A DNA stretch of 64,000 nucleotides from Bigelowiella natans CCMP2755 (Eukaryota > Cercozoa > Chlorarachniophyceae): assembly GCA_000320545.1 (NCBI GenBank), contig ADNK01002830.1, positions 1 to 64,000 on the forward strand, given 5' to 3'. The position numbers were made by a program, and so were the translations under genes. Position 1 is the stretch's first letter, and each line of letters opens with the position of its first letter. Below are positions 11,758 to 25,935 of this stretch, in pieces. The notes below the pieces were generated by a model. It searched no databases and had not been told where the DNA came from. It saw only the letters and a program-made list of their open reading frames with translations.

Positions 11758-14700
11758 TAATCGCTCTATATTATTGAAGAATATATTCGTTTGTCTCTTG
11801 TTGCATTTTTCTTTGTTTTTCTTAAACTGCTGTTTCCAGGACTGTCGCAAGGTCGAACAGTTCTTTCCCCTTCGAGCCAGTTGATGGTGCATCATCCGTA
11901 ACGAGTTACACTGGAAAGTATCTCGCAATCAGTGAGCTGAGTGCCCCTCCATTCATACCCGGAAGTAGCTATGTTTTCAGCGTCACAGCAACCGCCATGG
12001 GAAGTGGGGTGGGAGCGGGTGGATTAAGAGGGATGTCGACGATGACTTTGACACTTAATTCTCCACCACGACTTGGCACATGTTCCTGCACACCTTCAAC
12101 AGGTAGAGATACACGACCCCGATGAATGATACATTATGACGACAGGACAACGTAGCCACAAGCACATTCTTTTATGAGAAAGACTTAGTTTATAAATTGT
12201 ATCAAAATGAAAATGTTAGGAATGGTGGTCTCGACTGTCTTCAAGTTGAACTGCAGTGGTTGGATGGATGCGGAAAATGATTTTCCTTTGCAGTATTTGT
12301 TCCAGCTAGTAGCAAGCAACGGCAGCGAATCTGCCACTACCACGACTAATGTGCTAGATTTGTCCTCTCTTCAGCTCTCTAACGAACTCTACACAGTTTT
12401 GCCTCCTCCTCTATCAACAGGTTAAATTGATATAAAGCCCAGAAGCACATATTTAATGCAGAAACCAAAATATTTTGACTAACTTGAAGAATACTTGCAT
12501 CGTCGCCAATCATATTATTTCTCACTTATTATGTATGTGCACAGAAGGTAGCAATGCCAACGGTTTGATCACGCTGAGGACCCTCGTATCAGACAGTTTA
12601 GGTTTCTAGAAGCTTAGCAGCATATGAAATAATGAAGTAGTAAGTAGTAGTAGTTGTTATAGCAGTAGCAACATTTTGTCCACCACTTCTCCTCGATGAT
12701 ATAAGAATGAATCATCCTCAGGCTCTTCGAATCCAAGGGTGTTCACTGCTAATGTGCAAGGGACTATAGACGCATTTAATATTACAAAGATCCTACTGCA
12801 GCTTCAGGAGAAAAGTTAGTAAGTTTACTTGCTCCTTTGTGACAGAAGAAACAAATAAAGCAGAAGGACAAATCTTTATATGTTGTGGAACTTGATCGTT
12901 CCTACTCTTACTAACTAACATGAGAGCGAGTTCCTCTGCCTCCCATGTTTTTAACCCCTTTCCCTCCATCTATTGTCTCTTTCTCTCTTTCGTTCTTCTA
13001 AACCGACCCCAGTTGACCAGCGAGAGTTGGAGCAAGCAAACGTCTTGTTTGCTGTGGCCTTGAACTACACCGACACGGAGAGCTACTCCTCTTCGCATAT
13101 ACTTGAGCGTCAATATGTACGTCAGCGGCTGTCGGCTCTGATCCTGAGCTACGCACGTGCTGCAGAGCCTGTAGTTGAAACCCGGCCAGTGGAACTAGAC
13201 CCTTGGGCATCGACTGCACTGATACTCAAAGGAATAGCCAGCTTTCACGACATTCAAGAGTCTACAGAAACTATGCGAGATAATGTGCTGGACACCGCTA
13301 CCCTATTAATTGGATCACGCGTGTTGTCGTCCTCGGTATTGATGATGAGATGATGATGATGATGATGATGGAAACATGATGTCGCAAAGGGCTATATGAC
13401 TACATTTTGATCGAATTTGTTAGCGGTAATGCTTCTCTCTTCTCTCCACCTTAGGTTTTGCCAAACCTGCTCAATTCGGCGCTTGGCGTCCAGAATCAAG
13501 TATCACAACTAGGTTGACTACCTATGACATGCCTGCTCGTCTGTTGTTTGCATGTGCTTTTTGTAAAAATATCTCTTCCCATGCTATAACCAGGAACAGA
13601 CGCAGAGAAACGGATTGTGAGTGGTCGGACGGAGGCCATATGCATTGATGGCGCCCAACTTCTGTTGAGAGGGACTGTTCCAGGGGAAGAGTCCAAAGAA
13701 ATCATCCTAGGGCAAGGTGTGTTGTTACCTCTTATATTAGTAGTAGTAGCTGCTCCCTGTACAGCGACTGTGATTTCTCAAGAGTAGTACAATATTTCAT
13801 GGCTGATCAAACGTTGTGTGCTGTCGCATAACCAGAAACGGCCATCGTGGCGAAGAGATTTGGTAGTGCTGAGGCTGCTTCGGAGCGCAATAGCATGTCA
13901 TCGAGCGTGGGGGCAAATTTCAGCTTTCGTCTCCCAATGTATACTCTATCAATACGACGAATATACTATCTGCTGATTTTCTCACCTCTTAACCCCCAGT
14001 CGTGATTTTTTTCATCCACTCACTCCACCATGTTCTAACACACAATTCAGGCACCTCCCTGCCTCCACAGTAGATGCCTTGTGCTTTTATTCTCGCATTC
14101 CTACATACCCCGGAAGGCTAGCAACAGGTACCGTGTTAGTCAAGCACTCGGTCAGCTGGCAAACGCATCGACGAATGAAGACTATCCGATTCTGCATCTG
14201 ACAATACGTCGTTATCAGGAACTTTATCCATCGAATTGAGAGCGGAAGGACAAGTGATCGCACCTCTTGTGACGGAAAGCAATCCTTACGGTAAGAAATA
14301 AATGCTCATAATATATTAAATTACGCAGTGCAAGCAAATCACGATGATAAGGCCATGACGATACACACAATGATGTGCTACAAACTCCACATCAGAGTTG
14401 AATATTCCAGCAATCTTCACGAACGGAAGTTACTGCCAGTTTTATAACATCACAACACAGAATTGGGACAACAAAGGCATGACTTTCTCAGGGTATACGT
14501 TTTGCAACTTATGCTGAATATTCGCTCATTCATTGCTCATGATACTATGTTCCCATCCAGGTACACCGAAAACCCTGACGGAATTAGAACGATGCTGTGT
14601 CAAAGCACCCATTTGACTTCATTTAGCGGCAGCGATTATGCCATTAACATCAACGATGTAGGCCCCCTCAAAGCTGAAGTATTTGCGCTCGAGCAACCGG

Positions 14701-17700
14701 TAGTTCTCCCGATAGAATTGAAATGAGATTTGTTGATTTGATGCCCTTGTTTTTGTCTCTACAACCAGTCCTCTTCATCGCCCTTGTTCGCTACTTCATC
14801 ATTATTGATACGATGACAACTATGATAATGATGATATGGCTCGTAACTAGGTAATGATCTTCAACTTGGCATTATTTGCTCTGTACATTCTGGTGATAGT
14901 GGGTTGGTATTTGTGCTGCAACCCTCGTTGGTCAAAGCTGCCCGTCACCCAACTCGAGCAATCCAACAAATTCTGGATCAGGTATTATTCCGTTGCTTGT
15001 GTATTATAGTTCTTAGCAACATCTCCAAAAGACACCGCAGGACGAAACTAACTGCTGATGGACGAATTGGCACGGAGCATATAGATGAATGATATGTTTA
15101 ACATACGCTCTCTTTTTAAATTCATTCATATGCATAGGATGGTGTGGGCAAGCCATGCGAAGGTCTACGGAGAACGGAGCTGGCGGGCTTTAGGCAGAAT
15201 GGTAGGCACACCACTCGTCACGATGGGAAATTAGAGGGAAGGAGGGGGGGAGGGGGGGGGAGGAGAGACATAATGCGCAGAGCAAAGCGTTCATATTTAT
15301 GATTCTTCAGCTCTATTGGGGATTTCGAAACTACCATCCCTGGTTAGCGTGCATAATGCACGACAAAGCAGATTACATTGGCTTCATCAAAAGATGGACG
15401 GTAAGTTAAAAAAGAACATTATTAACTATTTTTCGGAGTGATGATGGACCGTCATCGTGACAGTCGTTCTACGTACATTTGCCTACCTACTAAACAGTTG
15501 CTCATGGTGATAATGTTCAATTCTGCGGCCATATCAACATTATTACTGGGAACTGAGCAACAACTCTTCGGCATGCCTCGGTACTTATGCTGCTGATTTT
15601 AATGAAAATAATTATAATGATAATAATGACGATGATGTTCAAATAGCAACGCTGACATGAAGAAGGGTAACGGAAAGAACATTTACTGCAATTATTGGTT
15701 TTGTGCTTAATGATGATTATGCTTTAGGTGGCTCGCTGCGTCAATTATTGGAACGATTCTGTCTTTCCCAATACCAATCATCATAAAGAAGGCATATGAC
15801 CGCAGAAGTACGTACTACCATTTTTACCTTTTCTCTTTCCTTTTTCTCGTTCTATTCTTGTTGTTGTTGTTGTTCCTCTTTTTCTCCTTGTCTTCGGTTT
15901 CATGTTGGTTGCTTTATTGCCATACATTTATCCGCTGCTAACAAACACTGTGCAAAAAGGTCCAGAGGAATACAGAGTGGCGATAAGCGATCGAAGGATT
16001 GGTTGCGTGCGCAGAATTCTAATTTTTATCTCTGGAATCATTGGAAAGGTGCTTGTCATATTTCAGCTTCCCTCCTGTTGCTGTCCAGAAACTGCCCTCT
16101 TCCTCCTCCTCCTCCTCCTCCTCCTCCTCCTCACAATGTTCTTCCTCTCTTTAGAAAGTGTTGAATGCATGGTTGCATACGACAGATACCTTTAACAATT
16201 GCACACCGTTAGACATCGATCGAGATTAGACGTTCTCAGCCCAGGGGTTCAAACAGAAACAGCAGCGTTAGTTCTGCCGGCTCCTACGAGAAAAATAACG
16301 CTCTTCGACGCCGCGACATAGAGATGATGGAGTCTCAGATGAGTAGGCAAAGCGACATCAAAGGTGGTTTTGTTAATCTCAAGAAGCTGTTACGGATTGT
16401 TTCATTTTCACGAACGAATATCAGAATGGTGGATGATGATGATGATGATGTGATCACATCATCATCATCATCATCATCTAGGCCCATTGAGCTATAGGCT
16501 GTCTATAATAGAAAGATTGACCATTTCATCTCCTGTTTATTTTCAGGATTGAAAGTGGAAATGAAGGACAATGCAAAGATTAGATCGATTCGTGTAGATT
16601 CTAAATTTGACAACATTCTGAAGCCGTACGATGACACGAAACGCACAGGCGATTCACGCACAAGCGATTCAAGAACAAGCGATTCAAGAACAAGCGATTC
16701 AAGAACTTCGCAGGGAAATCGATACGGGGACAACGTTCGGCTTTCAGTTCTGATGCCAGAAACTGCTTTGGGAGCGAATGGGGATGTATTAGGCACCATA
16801 ACAGAGGCGAATATACCTCCTAAAAAAACGAGTTGCTGCCGCTCCTTCTGCTGCTACCCAGATGATGACGGCAAGTTGGACAGTCATGATATCGGTCGAA
16901 ATAACTTCAAATACAACTTTTGGGACAGAGTGACACTTGCAGCGTCCATAATCATTATTCTCGGTTGCTGGCTTGTCATTGCTGGAATCACATACAACGC
17001 CGTTAAGGACCAAAGACTAGTCCTACCCGTGATACTCTTAACCTGGTTTGAGGACTTCTGTGTGCGCACGCTCATCATCACCATTTTGCATGTCATATTC
17101 TTCTGTCCTTTCTGCTGCTGCTGCACGGCCAAGATCGCCCCACGGACGAGAAAGAAGAAGAAGAAGAAAAACAAGAAGAAAAAGCTTGCTGTTGCAGAGG
17201 AATTCATAAAATCAGTGACTATGGATGAAGAAGATCCTGGTTTCGATACAACGGAACTGTATGTAACGAAGGTCTATCCTCGGATGCAAGGAGACCGTGT
17301 TGGCGTCTTGCCTGGATGGAGGGTGTGTATTGTATTACATCGCACTAGTCTTTGTTTTGGTTTGTGCTATCTATATGCCCAACAATTGTAACTCACATGA
17401 AGTGTTGCTGCTCCCAATTAGGTTGTTTCAGTGGACTCTCTCGAAGTCTACAGTGACCAGATGTTTATGGAAGTTCTTTCGGAGAAAAATCGCATTTACA
17501 AGGAATTTAAGATCACTTTTGAGGCGTACTATGGGAACTCGCACGTAGAGAGACAGTTGAAGAAACATGGCCACATTGCGCCAAAAAAGCAAACTACAGG
17601 GCAAAACATAAGGGTGGCTCCAGTCGACCCCATCCATTTCGCGGCAACAGATGTGATAATGGAAGAGCCATCAGATCAGAAATATCATGGAAATAATGCA

Positions 17701-17892
17701 AATCCACCGGTTCAGCTGCTCCGTCAATACTCTGGATCGCCTGTGTATGGAACATCTTCAAGCTCGGGCAAAGCACAGGGGAAGACTTCCTCCACGACGC
17801 CAAGTGTTACCCCGTCCATTAGAATCATGCCCATATCGTCTGATAGGAAAGGAATATCTGCGAAAAAGGCTGCAACTATTATGAGCTTATAG
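7970..17892 (+). CDS. REJ/GPS multi-pass membrane protein (polycystin-1-like) with a mucin-like N-terminus
   Basis: A large gene of many short exons. Order of parts: signal peptide (KVFSRLCALGVALLLSVADA, about 7978-8037); Ser/Pro/Thr repeat stalk (8119-8886); beta-rich ectodomain; REJ-type segments (SLALIGTMPSCTWAQPD at 9770, VVSTVFKLNCSGWMDAEND at 12225, GLITLRTLVSDSLG at 12562); then a GPS-like site near 14430-14635 (CQFYNITTQNWDNKG, LCQSTHLTSF). Membrane segments follow (NLALFALYILVIVGWYL; LLMVIMFNSAAISTLLLG; AASIIGTILSFPIPIII; ASIIIILGCWLVIAGITY). The Cys-rich and Lys-rich C-terminal part ends in a PDZ-like stretch (VLPGWR joined to VVSVDSLEVYSDQMFM). REJ plus GPS before membrane segments is the arrangement of polycystin-1 and egg-jelly receptors; a surface receptor or adhesion role is inference. 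The ATG at 7970 is one base out of frame with the signal peptide. No PLAT domain was seen. Confidence 0.75.
8222..8776 (+). repeat. Coding minisatellite, eight copies of a 69/72-bp unit
   Basis: Units start at 8222, 8291, 8363, 8432, 8504, 8576, 8648 and 8720. Each encodes a 23- or 24-residue block around PSLSPTSTPSTSPLASSS, ending GPTI (69 bp) or ASPTI (72 bp). Copies are nearly identical at the DNA level, and units 1-2 and 3-4 form a repeated dimer (short then long), which points to recent unequal exchange. The encoded stretch is a likely O-glycosylated or hydroxyproline-type stalk. Confidence 0.9.
11721..11750. repeat. (TA)n microsatellite in an intron
   Basis: An alternating TA run within an intron of the REJ gene. 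Confidence 0.85.
14400..14640 (+). other. GPS-like autoproteolysis site within the REJ protein (sub-feature)
   Basis: CQFYNITTQNWDNKG in one exon and LCQSTHLTSF after the next intron reproduce the Cys/Trp/Cys framework and the final HLT triplet at which GPS domains cut themselves. Spacing and the downstream membrane segments agree with a GAIN/GPS unit. Cleavage itself is inferred. Confidence 0.6.
16432..16478. repeat. Palindromic microsatellite (GAT)n / (ATC)n
   Basis: A GAT run (16432-16450) meets an ATC run (16457-16478) across the centre TGATCA, making a perfect inverted repeat with arms of at least 20 bases. It lies in an intron of the REJ gene. Confidence 0.9.
16650..16705 (+). repeat. 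Short coding tandem repeat (Asp-Ser-Arg-Thr-Ser)
   Basis: A 15-bp unit encoding SDSRT is repeated four times between two membrane-segment exons of the REJ gene, giving a flexible cytoplasmic-type loop. Confidence 0.8.
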
Positions 17893-18632
17893 GTTCGTGA
17901 TCATCAGGGCCTTACTGCCTTCGGAAGAACAGAATGAAGTCGCGACCTTGTGTCCCATTATGATGTGTTGTTATGTTGAACGTAGAATTGTTGTACGACA
18001 AATGTCGACTGCTCATGCAAGCTCAAAATAAGCGATCAAGCGATTGGATATGATACAGCACGCACTGCATGTCGTGACAACAACAAAGCCACATTTCTAA
18101 AACTACTAGACTATGCTAATAATTTTTCGCGCGTTACACGCCTGCATTCGCGACCTTTGACTCCACACAGGTCAGAGTTAGACGACATCACTAAAAGCAC
18201 AATTCTTATGCCTCGGGTGGGCTTTTGTGGCAGTGCTCATGCACTTGTAGCAGCGCTGTGACAAATGACGCGAATTGAGCTGCATGTTGGATTGGTTGTG
18301 CTTCCCCCGCCCCCGCAACATACGAAGACTGTATGCTGCGTCAGCCACAATGAATTTTTCGCCACCGCAAGCATGCATAATGATAAGAGCTCACTGCAAT
18401 GCGCGCGTACAAGGTTGCATTTGCTACAGGACTAATCGGCCAAATCTTAAAGCAAAATTGTACATTCATTTGGGTGCACGTCATTCAATATTTTCGATGG
18501 CCAATGTGCATGCATGAACTGTGTGAGAATTAGCAGTAATCACAGCTCAAACGTTACAGTTTCTGTATCGTACTTCAATGTATAGCCTCTGATTCATCTC
18601 TGTTCTTCCTCTGTTCCCTTTCTCAGGCTGCT
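17893..18632. other. Convergent spacer B
   Basis: This sequence between the 3' ends of the REJ and SHPRH-like genes contains GCATGC, CGCGCG and TGCATGCATG elements and no gene I can support. Its texture matches the other convergent spacers. I did not find a copy of the dispersed repeat here. Confidence 0.5.
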
Positions 18633-19693
18633 TCATTCTTCCCCCTCATTCTCCTCCTTTTCTTCTTCCATCAAGCCTAGCAACACCTTGGTCTTCTTAA
18701 AGTATCGCTCCGCAACATCCGACACATTGTTATGGTTGTTGTTATTGCCATTTCTATTTGCATTCGCCATCCTGTGATTGTAGCTTCTACTGCTACCATT
18801 GGGTCTATTCCAACCTTCCATTTTAGTCGAGGAAGAAGGCAGCGAGAGGCTATCAGTGTCACCCCTGATTTCGTTGACTCTCTGACGATGCCAGAGCATG
18901 CGCTCCTCCACAGTGCCTTTGCAGTACAACAGACGGCACTGAACTCTCCCTACTTGTCCGATTCGGTGGCACCTGTTAAGTGCTTGAGCCTCTTCACCCG
19001 CCTGATGGATGATGATGACGATGATGATGATGATGATGATGATATGATGCTGATCTTGATGATGACAATATCAACGACGATAAATGGAACAAGCAGCGGC
19101 GGTGCCGTCATCATCATCATCATCATCAATATTATAATCATCAAATGAATAGCGTTCGGAGGTGGTGATGATAGTGATGTGATGATGAAAGCTTGTAAAT
19201 GTGTAGTGACTGGAGGAGGGTTCAGCAGCAACTAAAGCATGATGACTACTTTCTCGAAAGGCTCGAGGAGAATCACGTGTCGTGCTACAGTCAACGTCAG
19301 CCCCGATGCTGCTGGACCTGTCCCATATAAAATGATGGTGAGAGAAATTCATCCAAAGGAAGGGAGGGAAGCTTGATGGTGGTAAATCATGATAACGAAC
19401 AACAGCCGATGATAACTCATCATCATCATCGTCATTGTTGTTGTTGTTGTTGTTGATGATGATGATGATATATGTATTCCAACAACCTGCATGTAGGAGC
19501 AAGACGGTGCATCCTCGGTCCACATTGAACGTCTGAACAGCCTCCTGCAATCTATCCGCTCGATCCCCTGCAACATAGTAGTAGCAGTAGTAGTGCTGAC
19601 CATTTCATTACCAAACAGTCATTGGATAGAGAGAAATATCATGGTAGGAGTAGTAGTAGTAGTAGTAGTAATAATAGTAGTATCAAGCAGCCC

Positions 19694-19724
<31 letters not shown>

Positions 19725-21197
19725 TGTAGGACAACTACTGCTACCTTTTACAATGCGGACGCATCTGATCCCCGCCGACTCGATGACCTGCGATGATCAT
19801 ATGATTGGTGGAGCAATTTCAAATGACCAACGAATGGGCTGATTAATAACTGATGATGCACAGCATGATAGCAGCTCTGAAGAGAGATAAGGTAGGACAG
19901 TGGCATTTAAAAGAGGGGAGGGGTAGAAGGAAAGAGAAGAAGCACACACTCACAATCATCATCATCATCATCATCACCATCACCACCATCACTACCACCA
20001 CACCTACAGCATCATTATCATCGTGACTAGACCTTGGCGGCATGTAGAATTGCGCTTTTATGCTGCGAAAATACGACAACTTTATTCCCTTTGAGAGCCC
20101 TCACCTCCTCGACAAGTGCTGCTAGCTTTGGGGACCACCATCTTTGAAGCATTCGTGATGACGACGATGATGACGATGACGATGACGACGACGACGATGA
20201 TGATGATGATGATGATGAGGCATCTTTCTTCTGCTTGTTCTTCTTCTTCGCCGTGGTCGCGGTTGTCCTTATAACCATCAGCAAATTCAATAATCCATCA
20301 AGATGGCACCAACAGTTATTGATAAAAAGCAAACGGATGATTCACTCGTTCCTTCGATAATAATCCGTCATGACAAATTTGGACAAATAGTTGTTCGATT
20401 ATCATCTAGGACACTGATGAGAGCAAGAATAACGGTCCAATAATTGGACATACTCTCTTCTTCCTCCTCTTCCTCGGAATTACTCGTGGTAATAAGTAAG
20501 TAAGTAAGTATACAAGTAAGTAGTACCCTGCTGTTGTTCTGTTTGCTGGTTGAGTGGAAAGGGGGGGCATGGTCTGGGCTTTTGCATGGAGGGAGATCCC
20601 TCCCGTTGCATTGTGAAAGTGTGTGACGAGCAGGTTAGAGAAGGCTGGAAATCTAGCCACACGAGATAGCAACCTACCCAATTCTCTTGGTGCTGCAAAG
20701 TACAACAGGGGGTAGAGGAGAACAAAGAATCAAGGCAGAGAAGGAAAATAGCAGCATATATCTTGGTTAATCCTCCTCGCTGCTGTATACTTACATTTAA
20801 CAAGTAGTAGTAGTAGCAGTAGTAGTAGTAGTAGTAGTACCAGGAATTTCTGCGAGAGTTTCCTTTGTTGCAGCAGGACTATATTCAAGGGTGTTGGACA
20901 ACGACGATGACGATGATGATGATGATGACAAAGAGGAAGGCCTTCGCTGCTGGCCCTTCTTGGAAGATGGCGATTGTAATGCTACTGATGATGCCGATGA
21001 TGCTGTGTTGACTTTGACTCGAATAAGAGACTGCAGTGTGTAAATCTGCCTGCATTGAGGGCAGCGTGCCTGATTAGCACTAAGATGTCGTCGTCTGATT
21101 GTAATAATAATAATCCAACAACAACAACAAAGAAGAATGAACGGTGCTATGCTCGTGATATATATATATGGTCAGTGTGAATATATCTTGCAAGTAT

Positions 21198-21230
<33 letters not shown>

Positions 21231-21451
21231 CGGTCTTTGTCGACGTAGTGGGAGGCCTTGAAACATCTAAGAATACACTTGGCGCAGAACATGTGCACAC
21301 ACCGCGTAAATGTAGGCTCCTTCACCTACGTCAAAGCGAATAGTAGTGAGAGAAAGACGATGAGAAGAAGACAGGAGATCAATGAAAATAATTTGCTCTG
21401 AGCAAAACTGGAAAGCAGAATTTGATCAGGTGTTATCATCATTTTGTCAAG

Positions 21452-21487
<36 letters not shown>

Positions 21488-21568
21488 CATCTCTTGCCAC
21501 CACCATCCTACAGATATCATATTCACAGCTTCCCGTAATCACCCTTATTTCATATGGTTGTATGGCTG

Positions 21569-21602
<34 letters not shown>

Positions 21603-21648
21603 GACATCTCGTACTACTCCTGCTACTACTGCTACTACACTACTACTC

Positions 21649-21680
<32 letters not shown>

Positions 21681-21845
21681 CTCTACCTCATCAAGACAAA
21701 TGGAGCAATTCCCACTTTTGCCTTCAACCAGGTCATTCAGCAGCTGAAACCCTGTCTGCCCTAGGTTGTGTGCAACATAGATATCTCCCTCCCCCCCCTT
21801 TGCTTCTTGTCCATCTTTTCCTACCCTTGCTGCCACCACCTAGTC

Positions 21846-21879
<34 letters not shown>

Positions 21880-22059
21880 CAGTAGAGGTAGTACCAGCGG
21901 GAATGATGACGAGAGGGGCGAATAGACAACAAAAACAAAAACAGAGGCGGAAAGAAGGCAATGTGGGAAAACAAGGATAAACAGCACCAACGAATAACAA
22001 CAAAGAATCAGCATCACGACAATAATATAGAGGTTACTTTACTACCTACCACCACGCAT

Positions 22060-22090
<31 letters not shown>

Positions 22091-22368
22091 CTTTTCTAGG
22101 AGCTTTTGATAAGGGAGAAGGTCAGTCAAGGCAATCTTTGACTTGGAAGCTTCTAAGACGATGTTGAACATGTCATCCTGCAATGCACGATAGTACCCGT
22201 CGTGGCTCACTATTCCGGGTATAGCGGTGTTGGGCCGCCATCCTACGATATCCTTACAATTGCGCAGCTTTTCACGTGCCTGCACCAGCTCCTCGCGCTT
22301 TCGCCAGCCCCTAATGGCGTTGTTGTTTCAATTTTATTGTTAGGTTTTAGAGGGGGAGGATGTATTAC

Positions 22369-22401
<33 letters not shown>

Positions 22402-22493
22402 AAGATACGATTAACAAAAACAACAATAAAAGGTTGAGGAAGCAGAAGAAGAATGACGCACAAAAATCGATTTGATAGAGGCAAGATGAGGAT

Positions 22494-22525
<32 letters not shown>

Positions 22526-22794
22526 GTGTTCATAATGACTAAAAGGACTACTGCTGCTGCTGCTGCTGCTGCTGCTACATTGTTGATTTAGTTCCTATTT
22601 TCCCTGTTTCCCCATCAGTAGTAGGTGCCGCAGCGTCCTCCTTGAGCTGCTGTATCTTGTTTGTTAGCCTTATGCGCCGAAATAGCCGACGTGAATGTCG
22701 CATGCTAAGATTTGGAAGCCAAATACGTCCTGAGAGAATAGTAATACAGACGGTGTAAATAATATAGATTACATGACGATGAGGCAGATGGTGA

Positions 22795-22830
<36 letters not shown>

Positions 22831-24077
22831 TTGCTTGCTTGTGCAATTTCTCCAAATCTATCATCACCATCTCTTCATTCTGGCTAGTCCAGATAAGATT
22901 TGACTGACGTTTGTTAGAATGTTTGTGGTAGCAACTAACGTAACTCTCTTTTATTGGAAACTAACAGCATGGAAGAGCAGCAGCAGCAGCAGCTGCAGCA
23001 GTCATGCAACGATTGTCATCGCTTAAGCAAATCTTCTATCCATCTATCTATGTATCATCAAGCAGGCAAAATTGTGGTGCTGAATGGGGATTAATTTTTG
23101 CTGTCTCATGCCCTGCAAGTACCCACCGCTCGTTATTCTCTCGACGGCCATTTGCCAACGCTTGAGGGGTAGGAGCCTGACAGGTCTGCGAATCCTCATT
23201 ATCACCTGCAGCCCCTTCTCCTGCAACAACTTACCCAATGCCTTCCTTTGCTCTATCTTGAGCTTTTTCTTCCTCTCCTCTAGATGCTTCTTCTCGGTTT
23301 TTAAGTCAGCAGCGGCTGATGCAACTTTTTTCTTTAAAGAGTCAATAACAGCTTCCCCTTGATTTCCTGGTCCGCCATTGTAGGATGATGATGATGACGA
23401 TTTACCACTGTTGCTTCTTCGTTTAGCCCTGGCCTCAGAGAGATCTTTCTGGATCTTCTTTCTTTCCTGGTCTAGCTTCTGGATACGAATCTGAGCCAAA
23501 GATATCTCGCCATCCAACTACGTATTCATTAAAAAACAAATGTTGTCGTTACTACTTTCTACGGGAAGAAGGCAAACGTGTCATCACTCTCATCTTCAAA
23601 ATAAATTTGATTATCACCACATTCTCATCATCGACATTATTCAATCCACAACCTCTCCTCCCCCTCCTATCCGTATAATAGTTGCTATCATCAACATTAT
23701 CATCATCATCATCATCATCATCGTCATTCATTCGTGATCTCACTACTACTTGTTTATGTGGCTCAGTCATCTGTGCCAACAACATCAGCAGCTCTTTCTT
23801 ATTGAATGGCCTCTCTCTGCTAGTGGAAGGGTCCAAGACCTGTGATAAATGAGGGTATGTATCATCCCTCACTTACTACTACTACTACTACTACTCCTCG
23901 GCATGTAAATTCAAATAGAAGTACAAAAGCTAAGTAGGAATCATGTTCCTATCATTATCAGTATTTGTTCCATATATTCAATGTCTTCCAACAACGAGCT
24001 TTTTGATCACTACTGTTGGCTTTCATCATCCCACATCATCGTTGTCGTCGATTGACATCATCATCATCATCACCATA

Positions 24078-24111
<34 letters not shown>

Positions 24112-24771
24112 ACTGCGGCTGCTTAATGGCTGATAGGTCTACTTACACACGAATCTAAACATCCTCCTACCGAGAGACGTGATACATGTTGCGAATGAAA
24201 CTCTCTGCCAGAGGACTTGGGGTACTCAGTGCCTTTGCGCTCGTCCACTGTCACGAGATCGAAGACCCACTTTGCAGCTGCTGCTGAAAGATTGATCGAT
24301 AGGAGGATGGCATTATTGACGGAATTCCGCACACACCAGAGAGCCAGAGGGAAACAGCATCATTCTCGTCATCACATATTCATCATCATCATCAGCAGCA
24401 GCAGCAGCATCATCGTTACTACACCTTGACTCTCATCACTGTCCAATTTGATTGCTTTGCCATTGGTACTGGAGGAGCTGCTGCTGCTGCTTTGATTCGC
24501 TACTACTCGACGTATAGCAAGGGGTGTAACGATAACCCAACTGCGACATTTTGACTGATTGACTCGACTCTGATGCTCTCTAACTTTACTCTCAACGTTC
24601 GTCAGCCTCTCCTTTATAGACTCCATTGCACGCCTCCTCTTAGCGTCATAGTTGCGTGCGACATTGTCCGAGTGCCTCACCTGGCAGTAGTAATGAGTGA
24701 TTATAGTGATGATGATGATGATGATGATGATGATGGTGATAATGGTGATCTCTCTTTGGGTTGTTGCTGTT

Positions 24772-24802
<31 letters not shown>

Positions 24803-25045
24803 CATTTTTGACTCGAAGTGCGCGAAAGCGTCAAACTTACGAGGACCCCTTTCTACCGCTATGGAGCTGCTGGTACTGGCAGCCTTGCTCTGGAAACGAT
24901 TTTCACTGATCAAGGCATTTAGTGCTGCTGCTGCGTCCATGACGGGAAAGTTGCCGATTTCATATTCTTCAGCTTGCTTATCATCCTCCACCGCAATCAA
25001 GGCATTGTCCCAGCGTATTCTTTCCCTGGATTGATTGAATGAATA

Positions 25046-25078
<33 letters not shown>

Positions 25079-25898
25079 AACATCATAACGACGACAACGA
25101 CGATGGAGCAAATTGGACAACAGGTAAGAGGACGATAGGACAGTAGACGCCTCCTTTCACAATCTTCTTCTTCTTCTTCTTCTTACTTCTTCTTCGTTTT
25201 CTTCGATTACCGGAGAATATGATGTAGAGCACCTATCTGTGGCTGACAGCCCACACCACCGTTTATCATATGAGTCGATATGCAAACCTGCAGCAGTGGA
25301 AGAAGGAGAAGAAGCAGAGCAACAACAACAACAACAAATAAGAAGAAGAAGCAGTATAATCACTACAAGGAAATGATCGCTCGCAATGTACCGATTCTCT
25401 GGGCCGTCATGATTACTTTTTGATGTTGCTGTTGTTTGTTGTTGTTGTTGGTAAAGCACGAAAGGAAGTACCCACCTCCCTGAGCATCCTTAGCAGCGAC
25501 TGAACCTGCGGCATAGAGGTGCTGCCATCAGCACCTAGATCATCACTCATTACGCGCCTCAAGCTAGCAGCAGCCATCTCCTCGATGAAGCGGTAGATAT
25601 ACAGGTGCGACAACGATGACGATGATGATGATGATGATGCAACGTCTGCTCCTTCTCTTACCTAAATGTCGTCATCAACGTTTACGCACGCATGCACGTT
25701 CACATGAACATAAAACACATCGCCAATAACAATGCCTCGAAAAACTTTTGCATTTGATTTATCTCATACAGTTTGGTCGCTATTGATCTATCTGTTTCCC
25801 GAGCAAGCAGCAATGCTTGTAGAAGGGTGTTAGAGAAAGACAGAGAGGGAGAGAAGAGAAACGTGCTTAGCTAGGTTATCCATTGCGATGATATACAT

Positions 25899-25935
<37 letters not shown>

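Noticed and set aside
21000-23000. A CRISPR-like array from regularly spaced repeats
   Set aside because: The repeats are simple trinucleotide runs of unequal length with exons between them, not a conserved repeat with unique spacers, and the genome is eukaryotic.
18732-25120. ORFs rich in poly-Asp, poly-Ile, poly-Ser or poly-His
   Set aside because: They are translations of trinucleotide microsatellites in introns, open in several frames at once, and do not join to conserved domains.
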